Source of the DNA: Myxococcota bacterium
GTDB taxonomy: Bacteria; Myxococcota_A; UBA9160; UBA4427
Direction of reading: 5' to 3'
NCBI GenBank assembly: GCA_028278345.1
Contig: JANQEL010000069.1
Location: forward strand, 1-52,806
DNA length: 52,806 bases
Shown: piece after piece, positions 25,316 to 33,524 of the stretch
How the letters are laid out: each line of letters starts with the position of its first letter
Position numbering within the stretch: the first letter of the stretch is position 1
Program-made: the position numbers and the translations under genes
The notes under the pieces: model-generated
Told to the model about the DNA's origin: nothing
Databases searched by the model: none
What the model saw: only the letters and a program-made list of their open reading frames with translations

Positions 25316-25843
25316 CTAAAAAAGCCGCCCCGATTCGAGCCCGCTCTGCTCGGCGGCGAGCAACTTCGCCTTCACCTGCACGCCGCCCGCGTATCCCTGC
25401 AGCTTTCCGCCGCTGCCGACGACGCGGTGGCAGGGGATCACGAGGGCCAGCGGGTTCGCGCCGACGGCCGTCCCGACGGCGCGCACCGCGCGTTCGTCGC
25501 CGAGCAGCTGCGCGACTTCCTTGTACGAACGCGTGTGCCCCCATTCGATTTCGGACACGAGCTTGAACACGCGCTGTTGAAAGGGCGTCGCGCGAAGATC
25601 GATGGGCATCTCGAAATGCCTTCGCGTGCCATCGATGAACTCGCGCACCTGCACGATGAAGTCACCGTTGGCTTCTTCGTCGTGCCGCGAACGACAACCG
25701 GGTGCGAAGCGTTCGCGCCAACCCGAATAGCCGCGCCCACTTGCAATGGGAAAACCGAGATAGGCGAGGCCGCGCTCCGAAGACGCGAGGCGGACACGAC
25801 CCAATCGGGTCTCGAAATCCGCCGTCTTGATCAGCTCGGGCAC
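25316..25843 (-). CDS. ogt: Methylated-DNA--protein-cysteine methyltransferase
   Basis: This 175-residue O6-alkylguanine-DNA alkyltransferase (Ogt/AdaB class) is a suicide repair protein that takes the alkyl group from O6-methylguanine onto its own cysteine. The active-site motif LVIPCHRVVG is present with acceptor Cys138. The DNA-binding helix (TPFQQRVFKLVSEIEWGHTRSYKEVA) and the Asn hinge (AVGANPLAL) precede it as expected. Length and order match stand-alone Ogt, with no Ada N-terminal metal domain. GTG start. The sigma-54 response-regulator gene ends 31 bases upstream on the same strand, so it may be the tail of that transcript. Confidence 0.96.
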   Translation of the reverse strand: MPELIKTADFETRLGRVRLASSERGLAYLGFPIASGRGYSGWRERFAPGCRSRHDEEANGDFIVQVREFIDGTRRHFEMPIDLRATPFQQRVFKLVSEIEWGHTRSYKEVAQLLGDERAVRAVGTAVGANPLALVIPCHRVVGSGGKLQGYAGGVQVKAKLLAAEQSGLESGRLF

Positions 25844-25874
25844 GCAGGCAATTTACACGAATTCGCCCGCGAGC

Positions 25875-27404
25875 TCAGCTCCCGATCGCCTCGTCGGTGA
25901 GACCGAGCCGCTTCATCATCTTCTGCAACGACTGGCGCGGAATGCCGAGGCGCTCGGCCGCACGGGTCTTGCTCCCGGCCTCGCGCACCGCCGCCACGAT
26001 CATGCGCCGCTTCATGTTGTCGACGGCGAGGTTGAGATCCCAATCCTCGATCACCCCGCCGTCGGCACCGCCGTCGCCCGCACCTTCCGCCACGGGAGCG
26101 GGTTCGGCACCGCCGCGCAGATTGCTCGAGAGCATCTCGACGCTCACCTGCTTCTCGTCCCCCGCGAGCACCACGACGCGCTCGATCTCGTTCTCGAGCT
26201 CGCGCACGTTGCCCCGCCAGGGATAGGCGGTGAGCAGATCCATCGCCGCGTTGCTGAAACCCTCGAGTTCGCGGTTCATGCGCTCGTTGGCCTTCTCGAG
26301 GAAGAAGTGGGCGAGGGCGGGGATGTCGCTGCGCCTCTCGCGCAGGGGCGGCACGTTGATCTCGACGACGCGCAGGCGATAGAAGAGGTCTTCGCGGAAG
26401 CGCTCCTCCTCGACGAGGGTCTCGAGATCGCGGTTCGTGGCCGCCAGCACGCGCACGTCGACGTGCAGGGTGTCGGACGAACCGATCGGTCTGATCTCGC
26501 CCTCCTGCAGCACGCGCAGCAGGCGCACCTGCATGCCGGGCTCCGTCTCGCCGATCTCGTCGAGGAAGATCGTGCCCCCGTCGGCCACCTCGAAGAGCCC
26601 CTTCTTGTCGGCGTTGGCCCCCGTGAAGGCGCCTCGGCGGTGACCGAAGAGTTCGCTTTCGAGAAGCGTGTCGGGCAATGCACCGCAGTTCTGGGCCACG
26701 AAGTGCTGCTCGCGGCGCTCGCCCGCGTAGTGGATCGCGCGGGCGACGAGTTCCTTGCCCGTTCCCGTCTCCCCGGTGATCAGCACCGTGGCGTCGGTCT
26801 CCGCCACCTTCTTCATCACCTCGAAGACGCGCTGCATCGCGGGGCTGTCGCCGATGATCCCCTCGAAGGAGTAGCGGCGCTCCACCTCCTGCCGCAGATA
26901 GAGGTTTTCGGCCCGCAGACGCTCGTTCGCCTCGGCGAGCGCTCCCGCGAGCGCGCTGTTCTCGCTGCTCAGCGCGTAGGATTCGAGGGCGCGCTTCACG
27001 TTGATGCGCAGCTCGTCGGGCTCCCAGGGCTTCGTGATGTAGCGGTAGATGCGCCCGGTGTTCACCGCGCGGGCCAGCGACGAGATGTCGGCGTAGCCCG
27101 TGAGCATCATGCGGATGGCCCGCGGATCGCGCTCGATCACCTTCTCGAGGAACTCGACCCCCGTCATCGTGGGCATGTTCTGGTCGGCGATGACCAGAGC
27201 GATCTCCTCGCGATCGAAGATCTCGAGGCCCTCGCGCCCGTTGTGGGCGGTGAAGACGTTGTACTCGGTGCCGAGGGTGAACTCGAGGCTCTCGAGGATC
27301 GCGTCCTCGTCGTCGACGATCAGGATGCCGTAGGGGGTCTCGGACGCAGCCGTGGCCCGGCCATCGCCTGTGCTCTCGCCCGAATTCACACCCGGCTCGT
27401 CCAT
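25875..27404 (-). CDS. Sigma-54-dependent response regulator, NtrC family
   Basis: This 509-residue protein has three domains. The receiver domain (about 25-140) has the acidic pair DDE and phospho-acceptor D74 in IADQNMP. The AAA+ domain (about 185-420) has Walker A GETGTGKE and the sigma-54-contacting loop GAFTGA in GHRRGAFTGANA. The Fis-type HTH at the C-terminus reads SKTRAAERLGIPRQSLQKMM. It should activate RpoN promoters after phosphorylation. Its ATG (27404-27402) overlaps the TGA of gshB (TGATG), so the two are translationally coupled. A GTG one codon earlier is also possible. The cognate kinase is not adjacent. The nearest histidine kinase is the sensorless one at 31187-31903 on the other strand. 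Confidence 0.95.
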   Translation of the reverse strand: MDEPGVNSGESTGDGRATAASETPYGILIVDDEDAILESLEFTLGTEYNVFTAHNGREGLEIFDREEIALVIADQNMPTMTGVEFLEKVIERDPRAIRMMLTGYADISSLARAVNTGRIYRYITKPWEPDELRINVKRALESYALSSENSALAGALAEANERLRAENLYLRQEVERRYSFEGIIGDSPAMQRVFEVMKKVAETDATVLITGETGTGKELVARAIHYAGERREQHFVAQNCGALPDTLLESELFGHRRGAFTGANADKKGLFEVADGGTIFLDEIGETEPGMQVRLLRVLQEGEIRPIGSSDTLHVDVRVLAATNRDLETLVEEERFREDLFYRLRVVEINVPPLRERRSDIPALAHFFLEKANERMNRELEGFSNAAMDLLTAYPWRGNVRELENEIERVVVLAGDEKQVSVEMLSSNLRGGAEPAPVAEGAGDGGADGGVIEDWDLNLAVDNMKRRMIVAAVREAGSKTRAAERLGIPRQSLQKMMKRLGLTDEAIGS

Positions 27405-28387
27405 CACGCCACCCCGGCCTCCGCGCGCACGAGCGCCACCCGCGCCTCGACGGCCTCGATCACGCTCGCTTCGAGGCAGACGCTGTCGTGCGCGTTGATC
27501 TCCTGCACGCCGGTGGGGCTCGTCACGTTGATCTCGGTGAGCTTGTCGCCGATCACATCGATCCCCACGAAGAACAAACCGTGTTCCTTCAGCACCGGGC
27601 CCACGTGCGAGATGATCTCCTTGTCCTTCTCGGTGAGCTCGGCCTTCTCGGCACGACCGCCCACGTGGAGGTTCGCGCGCACCTCCTCGCCCGCCGGTAC
27701 GCGCAGAACCGCCCCGAGAAACTCGCCTTCGAGCAACAGGATGCGCTTGTCGCCCTGGCGGATGGCGGGCAGATACTCCTGCGCCATCACGGGGCGGCTC
27801 TCGAAGTGTGTCATCTGCTCGAGGATCGAAGCGATGTTCTTTTCACCCTCTACCAGGTGGAAGATGCCCTCGCCCCCCTTGCCGTCGAGGGGTTTCACGA
27901 TCATCTCGCCGCCCAGGCGTTTCATGAAGGCGCGCAGATGCGCGATCGAACTCGAGATCGAGGTGCGGGGCATCAGATCCGGGAAGTGCAGGGCGAAGAT
28001 CTTTTCGTTGAATGCGAGCACGCTGTTCGGGTCGTTGAGCACCAGCGTCTTCTCGCACACGCCGAGCATCTGGGTGGTGGCGATGTAGGCCGCGTCGACC
28101 GGCGGATCCTTGCGCTGGAAGGCGACATCGACCTCGTCGTCGAAGAGGATCTCGCGCGACTCGCCGAGATCGACGTGGTTGCCCTGCTCGCGCCGCAGGG
28201 TGACGGGGGTCACCCGCGCACCCACGCGCCCGTCGTCGACGAAGAGAGCCGCGGGGTCGACGTAGAGCACCCGATGCCCTCGCGCCTGGGCTTCCAGCAT
28301 GAAAACGAAGGTGGTGTCGGCCGCGATATCGACCTGCGTCACGGGGTCCATCACGAAGGCCATCGTGAGGGGGGGGCGGGTGGTCAT
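27404..28387 (-). CDS. gshB: Glutathione synthase
   Basis: This 327-residue ATP-grasp enzyme joins gamma-glutamylcysteine and glycine. The N-terminal fold begins MAFVMDPVTQVDIAADTTFV, a hallmark of GshB. Substrate and ATP-site motifs follow: FQRKDPPVDAAYI, the glycine-rich loop PLDGKGGEGIFH, AQEYLPAIRQGDKRILL, and the C-terminal GIDVIGDKLTEINVTSPTG with metal-binding Glu/Asn. I place the start at ATG 28387 (MTTRPPLTMAF). The frame stays open upstream to 28459, but that stretch has no GshB homology. It is divergent from the PBP1A gene and overlaps the response-regulator start. No gshA is present in the window. Confidence 0.95.
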   Translation of the reverse strand: MTTRPPLTMAFVMDPVTQVDIAADTTFVFMLEAQARGHRVLYVDPAALFVDDGRVGARVTPVTLRREQGNHVDLGESREILFDDEVDVAFQRKDPPVDAAYIATTQMLGVCEKTLVLNDPNSVLAFNEKIFALHFPDLMPRTSISSSIAHLRAFMKRLGGEMIVKPLDGKGGEGIFHLVEGEKNIASILEQMTHFESRPVMAQEYLPAIRQGDKRILLLEGEFLGAVLRVPAGEEVRANLHVGGRAEKAELTEKDKEIISHVGPVLKEHGLFFVGIDVIGDKLTEINVTSPTGVQEINAHDSVCLEASVIEAVEARVALVRAEAGVA

Positions 28388-28547
28388 CGTTCGAACGTCC
28401 TCGTTCCGGGCGGTGTCAGCAAGCGCATCACCGGTTTGGGCCAACGAGGATCGCGGCACCTTCTCACGGCCGCGGGCCCGGCGCGCTGATCAGTGCTAGC
28501 GCCCCCCCGGGCGCGTCGGCTAGCTTAGGATAACTACTGGAGTTCGC
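28388..28547. promoter_or_regulatory. Divergent promoter region, gshB / PBP1A
   Basis: This 160-base gap must carry promoters for both directions. A GC hairpin (GCGCCC/GGGCGC, 28499-28514) lies inside a larger inverted arrangement of two GCTAGC hexamers (28495-28500 and 28519-28524). TAGGAT at 28526-28531 could be a -10 box for the PBP gene, but that would leave a leader of only a few bases to GGAG and the ATG at 28548. The hexamer pair may be an operator. This is a pattern observation only. Confidence 0.3.
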
Positions 28548-31187
28548 ATGGCTTTCATCCGGTCCGGGGGGGTCCGGGTCCTGCTGGTTCTGGTGCTCCT
28601 GCTGGCCTTCGGGGCGGGCGCCGGCGCCACTTTCATCTACGTCAGCTTCTTGCGAGACCTCCCCGACCTGCGCAGTGTCGAAGACTACCAGCCGGCCTTG
28701 ACCAGCCGCGTGCTGGATCACGAGGGTCGCCTGATCGGCACCTATGCGACCGAACGTCGCGAGCTCGCGCCGATCGGCTCACTGCCCGACCACGTGGGCC
28801 TCGCCTTCGTGGCCGCCGAAGACAGCAAGTTCTTCGAACACGCCGGCATCGATTGGGTGTCGATCGTGCGTGCAGCCTGGGTGGACATTCGCGCAGGCGG
28901 CATCAAGCAGGGCGCGAGCACGATCACCATGCAGCTCGTGAAGCAGATGCTGCTCTCACCGGAGCGGCGTTTCTCGCGCAAGCTGCGAGAAATGGTGCTC
29001 GCCCGAAAGATCGAGCAGCACTTCACCAAGGACGAAATCCTCTACCTCTACTTGAACCAGATCTACTTCGGCAGCGGGGCGTGGGGGATCCAGGAAGCGG
29101 CGCGCACCTACTTTGGCAAGCCGGCTTCGGAGCTCTCGATCTCGGAAGCGGCGCTGCTCGCCGGTTTGCCCCAACGGCCGTCGGCCTATTCGCCCTTCGC
29201 GAACCCCGAACTCGCCGAAGGCCGTCGCAGCTACGTGCTACGGCGCATGCTCTCGGATGGGATCATCGACCAGGCCACCCACGATGCTTCGCTCGAAGCG
29301 CCCCCCGAACTCGCCGAGCGCGTGCGCAACGAAGACATCGCGGCGGCCAAGCACTTCACCGAGGAGGTGCGTCGCTACCTCTTCGAGCGCCTCGGCGGCG
29401 ACAAGGTGCTCGAAGGCGGGCTCACGATCGAAACCACCCTCGACATCGAACTGCAGAGGGCCGCGGTGGATTCGGTCCGCAGAGGGCTCGAAGCGCACGA
29501 TCGGCGACGCGGCTATGCGGGGCCGATTCGCAGGGTGGCGGTCGAGGATCTCTCGGCCGAACTCGAGAAGCTCGCCGAGGCGAACGACCTCGTGCCCGAC
29601 GAAGAGGGTGTCGTGCGTGGGCTCGATGTCGGCGAGGACGCCGAGGGCCTCGTGTTGAGCGTCGACCCCGAAGCCGCGGTGGCCCTGATCGCTTTCGGTT
29701 CCGGTGTCGAAGGACAGGCCGCGCTGCCCGATGTCGAGTGGGCGCGTGAAGCCGACGTGAAGCGGCGCCCGCGACCCGTGAAGCAGATCACCCAGATCTT
29801 CGAGGTGGGCGACGTCGCGCGCTTCGTTCGCCTCGATGGCGAGCCGCTGGTGGCGCTCGAGGTGGGCGAGGAAGAAGAGCCGCCCCCGGCCGAGGAAGCC
29901 CCCAACTTCGTGAGCGAGCTATTCGAAGGCGAAACGCCGGCACCGACGCTCGTGAAACCGCCTCTCGCGCGCGTTTCGATCCACCAGACGCCCAAGGTCG
30001 AGGGCGCACTGCTCTCGATGGAAGTCGACACCGGTGATGTGCGCGCCATGGTGGGCGGCTACGACTACGACCGCAGTCAGTTCAATCGCGCAACGCAGGC
30101 CTTGCGGCAGCCGGGCAGTGCCTTCAAGCCCTTCATCTACGGGGCGGCGCTCTCGCGCGGCTACACGCCGGTCTCGACCCTCTACGATCGCCCCGCCGTC
30201 TACGAGGATCCGGTTTCGGGTTTCGTATGGCGCCCGCAGAACTACAGCCGCCACTTCTTCGGCCCGCTGCCGATGCGCGCGGCGCTGGTGCGCTCGGTCA
30301 ACAACGCGACGGTCCACCTCTTTCGCGACATCGGGGTCGACTACGTGATCGACTACGCGCGCAGGCTCGGCATCCAGTCGCCGCTTTCGCGCGATCTATC
30401 CCTCGCCCTCGGCTCGAGTTCGGTGAACCTGGTGGAGCTGACGAGCGCCTATGCGGTCTTTCCCAACCGCGGACGCCGCGTGACGCCGCGCTTCATCACG
30501 CGCGTGCTCGATCGCGACGGCACGGTGCTGCTCGAGGACATCCCGCTCGGGCCGCAGCCGCCGCCGCTGCTGAAGCCCCTCGAACTCGAAGACCTGCAGA
30601 ACCAGGAGATCACGCGCTTCGACGAGCAGGACGAAGACGGCGTCGAGCCGGTGCTGAACGTGGGCGACGGTTACCCCGACGCCGAGATCATCCCGACCGA
30701 TCAGGTGATCTCCGAGGCGGCCGCCTACCTGATGTGCGATCTGCTCCAGGCGGTGGTGAAGGATCCGCGTGGCACGGGCTGGCGCCTGCGCGAACTCGGT
30801 CGCCCCCTCGCGGGCAAGACGGGTACGACGAACGATCAGAAGGACGCCTGGTTCATGGGTTTCAGCCCCGGCATCGTGACCGGCGTGTGGGTCGGTCGCG
30901 ACGACTCGACGATCCTCGGTTGGGGCGAAACCGGTTCGCGCGCCGCCGCCCCCATCTGGGTCGACTACATGCGCGACGCCCTCGATGGCCGCCCGGTGCT
31001 CAACTTCCAGGAGCCCGAGAAGATCGTGACCGTGCGCATCGATCGCACCAACGGCCTGATCGCCGACGTCGGCACCTCGGACGCCTACTTCCAACCCTTC
31101 CTCGAAGGCACGGAGCCCAGCGAGTCCACCACCTCGCGCAAGTCGGCCGGCGACACCCAGCGCACACTGCGAGAAGACTTCTTCTAG
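28548..31187 (+). CDS. Class A penicillin-binding protein, PBP1A type
   Basis: This 879-residue bifunctional peptidoglycan synthase has an N-terminal membrane anchor (about 9-33). A glycosyltransferase-51 domain follows, with AAEDSKFFEHAGID (catalytic Glu about 91) and GASTITMQLVKQM. A long linker/OB-like region (about 300-480) with an acidic Pro-rich stretch comes next. The transpeptidase domain has the SxxK serine S524 in GSAFKPF, SxN at S583 (SVNNATV) and KTGT at K757. All catalytic motifs are intact. It polymerises and cross-links glycan strands in the periplasm. The ATG has GGAG six bases upstream. The stop overlaps the GTG of a histidine-kinase gene (TAGTG), an unusual coupling. Confidence 0.96.
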   Translation: MAFIRSGGVRVLLVLVLLLAFGAGAGATFIYVSFLRDLPDLRSVEDYQPALTSRVLDHEGRLIGTYATERRELAPIGSLPDHVGLAFVAAEDSKFFEHAGIDWVSIVRAAWVDIRAGGIKQGASTITMQLVKQMLLSPERRFSRKLREMVLARKIEQHFTKDEILYLYLNQIYFGSGAWGIQEAARTYFGKPASELSISEAALLAGLPQRPSAYSPFANPELAEGRRSYVLRRMLSDGIIDQATHDASLEAPPELAERVRNEDIAAAKHFTEEVRRYLFERLGGDKVLEGGLTIETTLDIELQRAAVDSVRRGLEAHDRRRGYAGPIRRVAVEDLSAELEKLAEANDLVPDEEGVVRGLDVGEDAEGLVLSVDPEAAVALIAFGSGVEGQAALPDVEWAREADVKRRPRPVKQITQIFEVGDVARFVRLDGEPLVALEVGEEEEPPPAEEAPNFVSELFEGETPAPTLVKPPLARVSIHQTPKVEGALLSMEVDTGDVRAMVGGYDYDRSQFNRATQALRQPGSAFKPFIYGAALSRGYTPVSTLYDRPAVYEDPVSGFVWRPQNYSRHFFGPLPMRAALVRSVNNATVHLFRDIGVDYVIDYARRLGIQSPLSRDLSLALGSSSVNLVELTSAYAVFPNRGRRVTPRFITRVLDRDGTVLLEDIPLGPQPPPLLKPLELEDLQNQEITRFDEQDEDGVEPVLNVGDGYPDAEIIPTDQVISEAAAYLMCDLLQAVVKDPRGTGWRLRELGRPLAGKTGTTNDQKDAWFMGFSPGIVTGVWVGRDDSTILGWGETGSRAAAPIWVDYMRDALDGRPVLNFQEPEKIVTVRIDRTNGLIADVGTSDAYFQPFLEGTEPSESTTSRKSAGDTQRTLREDFF

Positions 31188-31903
31188 TGGACCGCGAAAG
31201 AGGCGAAGAACTCGAACGACTCGACCGCATGGCGGTGCTCGGAGAGTTGCTCGCCGAAGTCGCCCACGAGGTGCGCAACCCGCTGGTCTCGATGAAGACC
31301 TTCCTGCAGCTCCTGCCCGACCACCGCGACGATCACGAATTCACCGAGGACTTCCGCAAGGTGGTGCTCGAAGAACTCGGGCGCATGGAGCGGCTGCTCG
31401 ACGCGCTGTTGCGGCAGGCGCGGCCGGAGCGCACGCGGATCGCGGAAGAGGACGAACCCGCCACGAGCCAGCTCGGGGAGGTGTTCGCGGCGCTCAGCCG
31501 GTTGCTCGAAAAGCGGGCCGGCTATCGCGACGTGAAGCTCCAGACGAGCATCGACGAGGCGTTGCCGAGTGTGGCGATCGGCGAAGACCCGCTGCGTCAG
31601 GTGGTGCTCAACCTCGTGTTGAACGCGTTGGAGGCTGCGCCGCCTTCGAGTTGTGTGATCCTTCGCGGGCAGGTCGCGGGCGAGTGCGTCGTGTTCAGCG
31701 TCGAAGACGAGGGGCCCGGCATCCCGGAAGACTTGCGCGAGCGCCTCTTCGAGCCCTTCTTCTCGACGCGCCGAGACCGCACCGGCGGCCTCGGCCTCGC
31801 CATCGCGAAGAAGCTCGTGTGTGCGGCCGGAGGCGAAATTCGCGTCGAAGCCGGGCACACCGGCGGCGCGCGCTTCGTCGTCGAGCTGATGCTATCGACC
31901 TGA
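31187..31903 (+). CDS. Short sensorless histidine kinase
   Basis: This 238-residue soluble kinase lacks any membrane or PAS/GAF domain. The H-box starts almost at once (EVAHEVRNPLVSMKTF, phospho-acceptor His27). The HATPase domain (about 125-238) has all ATP-binding boxes: NLVLNALEAAPP (N), DEGPGIP (G1), FEPFFST (F) and GGLGLAIAKKL (G2). The GTG start shares bases with the PBP1A stop. It resembles the catalytic half of NtrB-like kinases. Input must come from a partner protein, possibly through PBP1A coupling, or it may serve the NtrC-type regulator at 25875-27404. Both pairings are inference. Confidence 0.9.
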   Translation: MDRERGEELERLDRMAVLGELLAEVAHEVRNPLVSMKTFLQLLPDHRDDHEFTEDFRKVVLEELGRMERLLDALLRQARPERTRIAEEDEPATSQLGEVFAALSRLLEKRAGYRDVKLQTSIDEALPSVAIGEDPLRQVVLNLVLNALEAAPPSSCVILRGQVAGECVVFSVEDEGPGIPEDLRERLFEPFFSTRRDRTGGLGLAIAKKLVCAAGGEIRVEAGHTGGARFVVELMLST

Positions 31904-31921
31904 TCGACCCAAGGAGATCGC

Positions 31922-32524
31922 TTGGGGCTAGACTTCTCGCCGATGTCCAGGGCCACCGTCAGGCGAGTGTTGATCGCGTACTTCGGGGTCGTCCTGTTCG
32001 CGGTCTTCTTCCAGATCGATGGCTTTCCGTTGACCTGGATGCCGATGTACTCCTATCGCGCGGGCGACATCGCAACGCAGCCGATCGAGGTGCGGATCCG
32101 AAACGGAAAGGTGTCGAAGGCGGGGTTCTGGGTGACCCACGCCGATGGCGCCCGCAGCCAGGTCGGAGCCAAAGAACTCAACCTGCCGAAACGCAGCATG
32201 AAGAAGCTCTACTTCAACCGGGGCTTCCTCACCGACGGCCCGAGTCATCGCTACCCGAACCAGCAGCGGATGGACGAGTTGAGCATCCGGTTTCGCAATC
32301 TCATCTTCGGCGAGGAAGGTGAGCGCATCACCTACACGAGGCGTTTGTTCAGGAGCCTCAACAAGACCCTGGGCCTGTCTCCCGGAGACCCTCGCTTCAT
32401 CGTGCAGGTCGAAGCCGAGATGCCCGTGAAGTACTTCGATCACCAGATGCAGTTTCATCGCGAGGAGCTACGGCAGTCCGATCGGCGGTGGAACGAAGCC
32501 TGGAGCGGGGACTTCGACGAGTGA
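31922..32524 (+). CDS. Membrane-anchored hypothetical protein, partner of HTTM protein
   Basis: This 200-residue protein has one N-terminal membrane helix (about 13-32, VRRVLIAYFGVVLFAVFF) followed by GFPLTWMPMYS, with the rest predicted outside the cytosol. No catalytic motif is recognised. Start: a canonical AAGGAG (31911-31916) lies five bases before TTG 31922. The ATG at 31943 has no such signal, so TTG is preferred. The stop overlaps the GTG of the HTTM gene (GTGA), so the two are coupled. Small membrane proteins next to HTTM proteins recur in bacterial genomes, which suggests a two-subunit membrane unit of unknown chemistry. Confidence 0.75.
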   Translation: MGLDFSPMSRATVRRVLIAYFGVVLFAVFFQIDGFPLTWMPMYSYRAGDIATQPIEVRIRNGKVSKAGFWVTHADGARSQVGAKELNLPKRSMKKLYFNRGFLTDGPSHRYPNQQRMDELSIRFRNLIFGEEGERITYTRRLFRSLNKTLGLSPGDPRFIVQVEAEMPVKYFDHQMQFHREELRQSDRRWNEAWSGDFDE

Positions 32525-33492
32525 GCGATACCCCGGTCAGCGAGAGGCCGAGGCCTCTCGATCGCTTCTTCTTTCGAGGCTACACGCCCGAGAGCCTCGG
32601 CTGGCTGCGGATATGGCTGGCGATCTGGGTCACGTTCTTCGTCTGGGACCAGTTCACCAGTCTCCACAGCGTCGACCTCTTCGGCCCGACCTTCTACTAC
32701 TACACGCCGATCTGGTACTTCTCGCTGCTGGGGATCGAGCGGCACATCCCGATCGTGACCTTCGTTGCGCTCGGTCTACTGATCGCGGGCGGAGTCGCGC
32801 TGCTTCTAGGGTATCGAACACGAGCGGCGCTGGTGACGCTGCTCCTTTGCATGCTGTACCTGAAAGGCGTTCGGGACAGCCAGGCGGGCGCCTTCCACCA
32901 TCGCCTCCTCATCCCATTCCACATGCTCTTCCTGCTGCTGCTGTCGCGCGCTGGAGACGTGCTCTCCCTCGATGCCGGCCGCAGGTCTCTGAAGCGGCGT
33001 GTCGAAGCCTGGGAGGCGAGCTGGCCCATTCGCGCCATGCAGGTCTACATCACCCTCTTCTATTCACTGGCGGGCGTAGCGAAGGTCCGGGCGACGGGCA
33101 TCGAGTGGTTCGACGGGCAGTACATCCAGCGTCTCATGCTGCGAAAATCCGGCGGCGCGGAAGTTCTCGAATCGGGCGAGTGGAGCTTCAAGGTCCTCAG
33201 CTGGGAACTCTCGCAATCCCCCGAGATCTGCGCCCTGATCGGCGCGGCCACCTTCGTGTTCGAGTTCGGCTTTCCGATCATCCTCTTCGTCAACAAGCAG
33301 TGGATCCGCGTCGCGATCGTGCTGGGCACCACCTTCTTCCACGTCGCGAACTATCTGCTCGCCGGCGTCAAGTTCCTCTATATGCCATTCGTGCTCGTCG
33401 TGTTCTTCGATCTACGGCCGGTCGGCGAGTGGATCGTCGCGCACCTTCCGCGACCGTTGACGCGGCTCGTCACGACCGGAAGGGGCGGATAG
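32521..33492 (+). CDS. HTTM-domain (VKGC-like) membrane protein
   Basis: This 323-residue multi-spanning protein has about 7-8 hydrophobic segments. It has the HTTM (horizontally transferred transmembrane) domain layout related to vitamin K-dependent gamma-carboxylase: an N-terminal LRIWLAIWVTFFVWDQF, a loop with SQAGAFHHRLLIPFHMLFLLL, then AMQVYITLFYSLAGVAKV and GIEWFDGQYIQ, and a late HVANYLLAGVKFLYMPFVLVV. Bacterial HTTM proteins have no established substrate in most species. The GTG start overlaps the preceding stop by four bases. It ends 32 bases from the convergent transketolase gene, which marks the border of the sugar locus. An upstream in-frame start at 32488 would overlap the neighbour by 37 bases and is less likely. 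Confidence 0.82.
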   Translation: MSDTPVSERPRPLDRFFFRGYTPESLGWLRIWLAIWVTFFVWDQFTSLHSVDLFGPTFYYYTPIWYFSLLGIERHIPIVTFVALGLLIAGGVALLLGYRTRAALVTLLLCMLYLKGVRDSQAGAFHHRLLIPFHMLFLLLLSRAGDVLSLDAGRRSLKRRVEAWEASWPIRAMQVYITLFYSLAGVAKVRATGIEWFDGQYIQRLMLRKSGGAEVLESGEWSFKVLSWELSQSPEICALIGAATFVFEFGFPIILFVNKQWIRVAIVLGTTFFHVANYLLAGVKFLYMPFVLVVFFDLRPVGEWIVAHLPRPLTRLVTTGRGG

Positions 33493-33524
33493 GGACGACG
33501 GAGCTCGATGACTCGTGTCCCGGA

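Noticed and set aside
28388-28459. Extended start of glutathione synthase
   Set aside because: The 24 extra residues lie before a good ATG that opens directly into the GshB fold.
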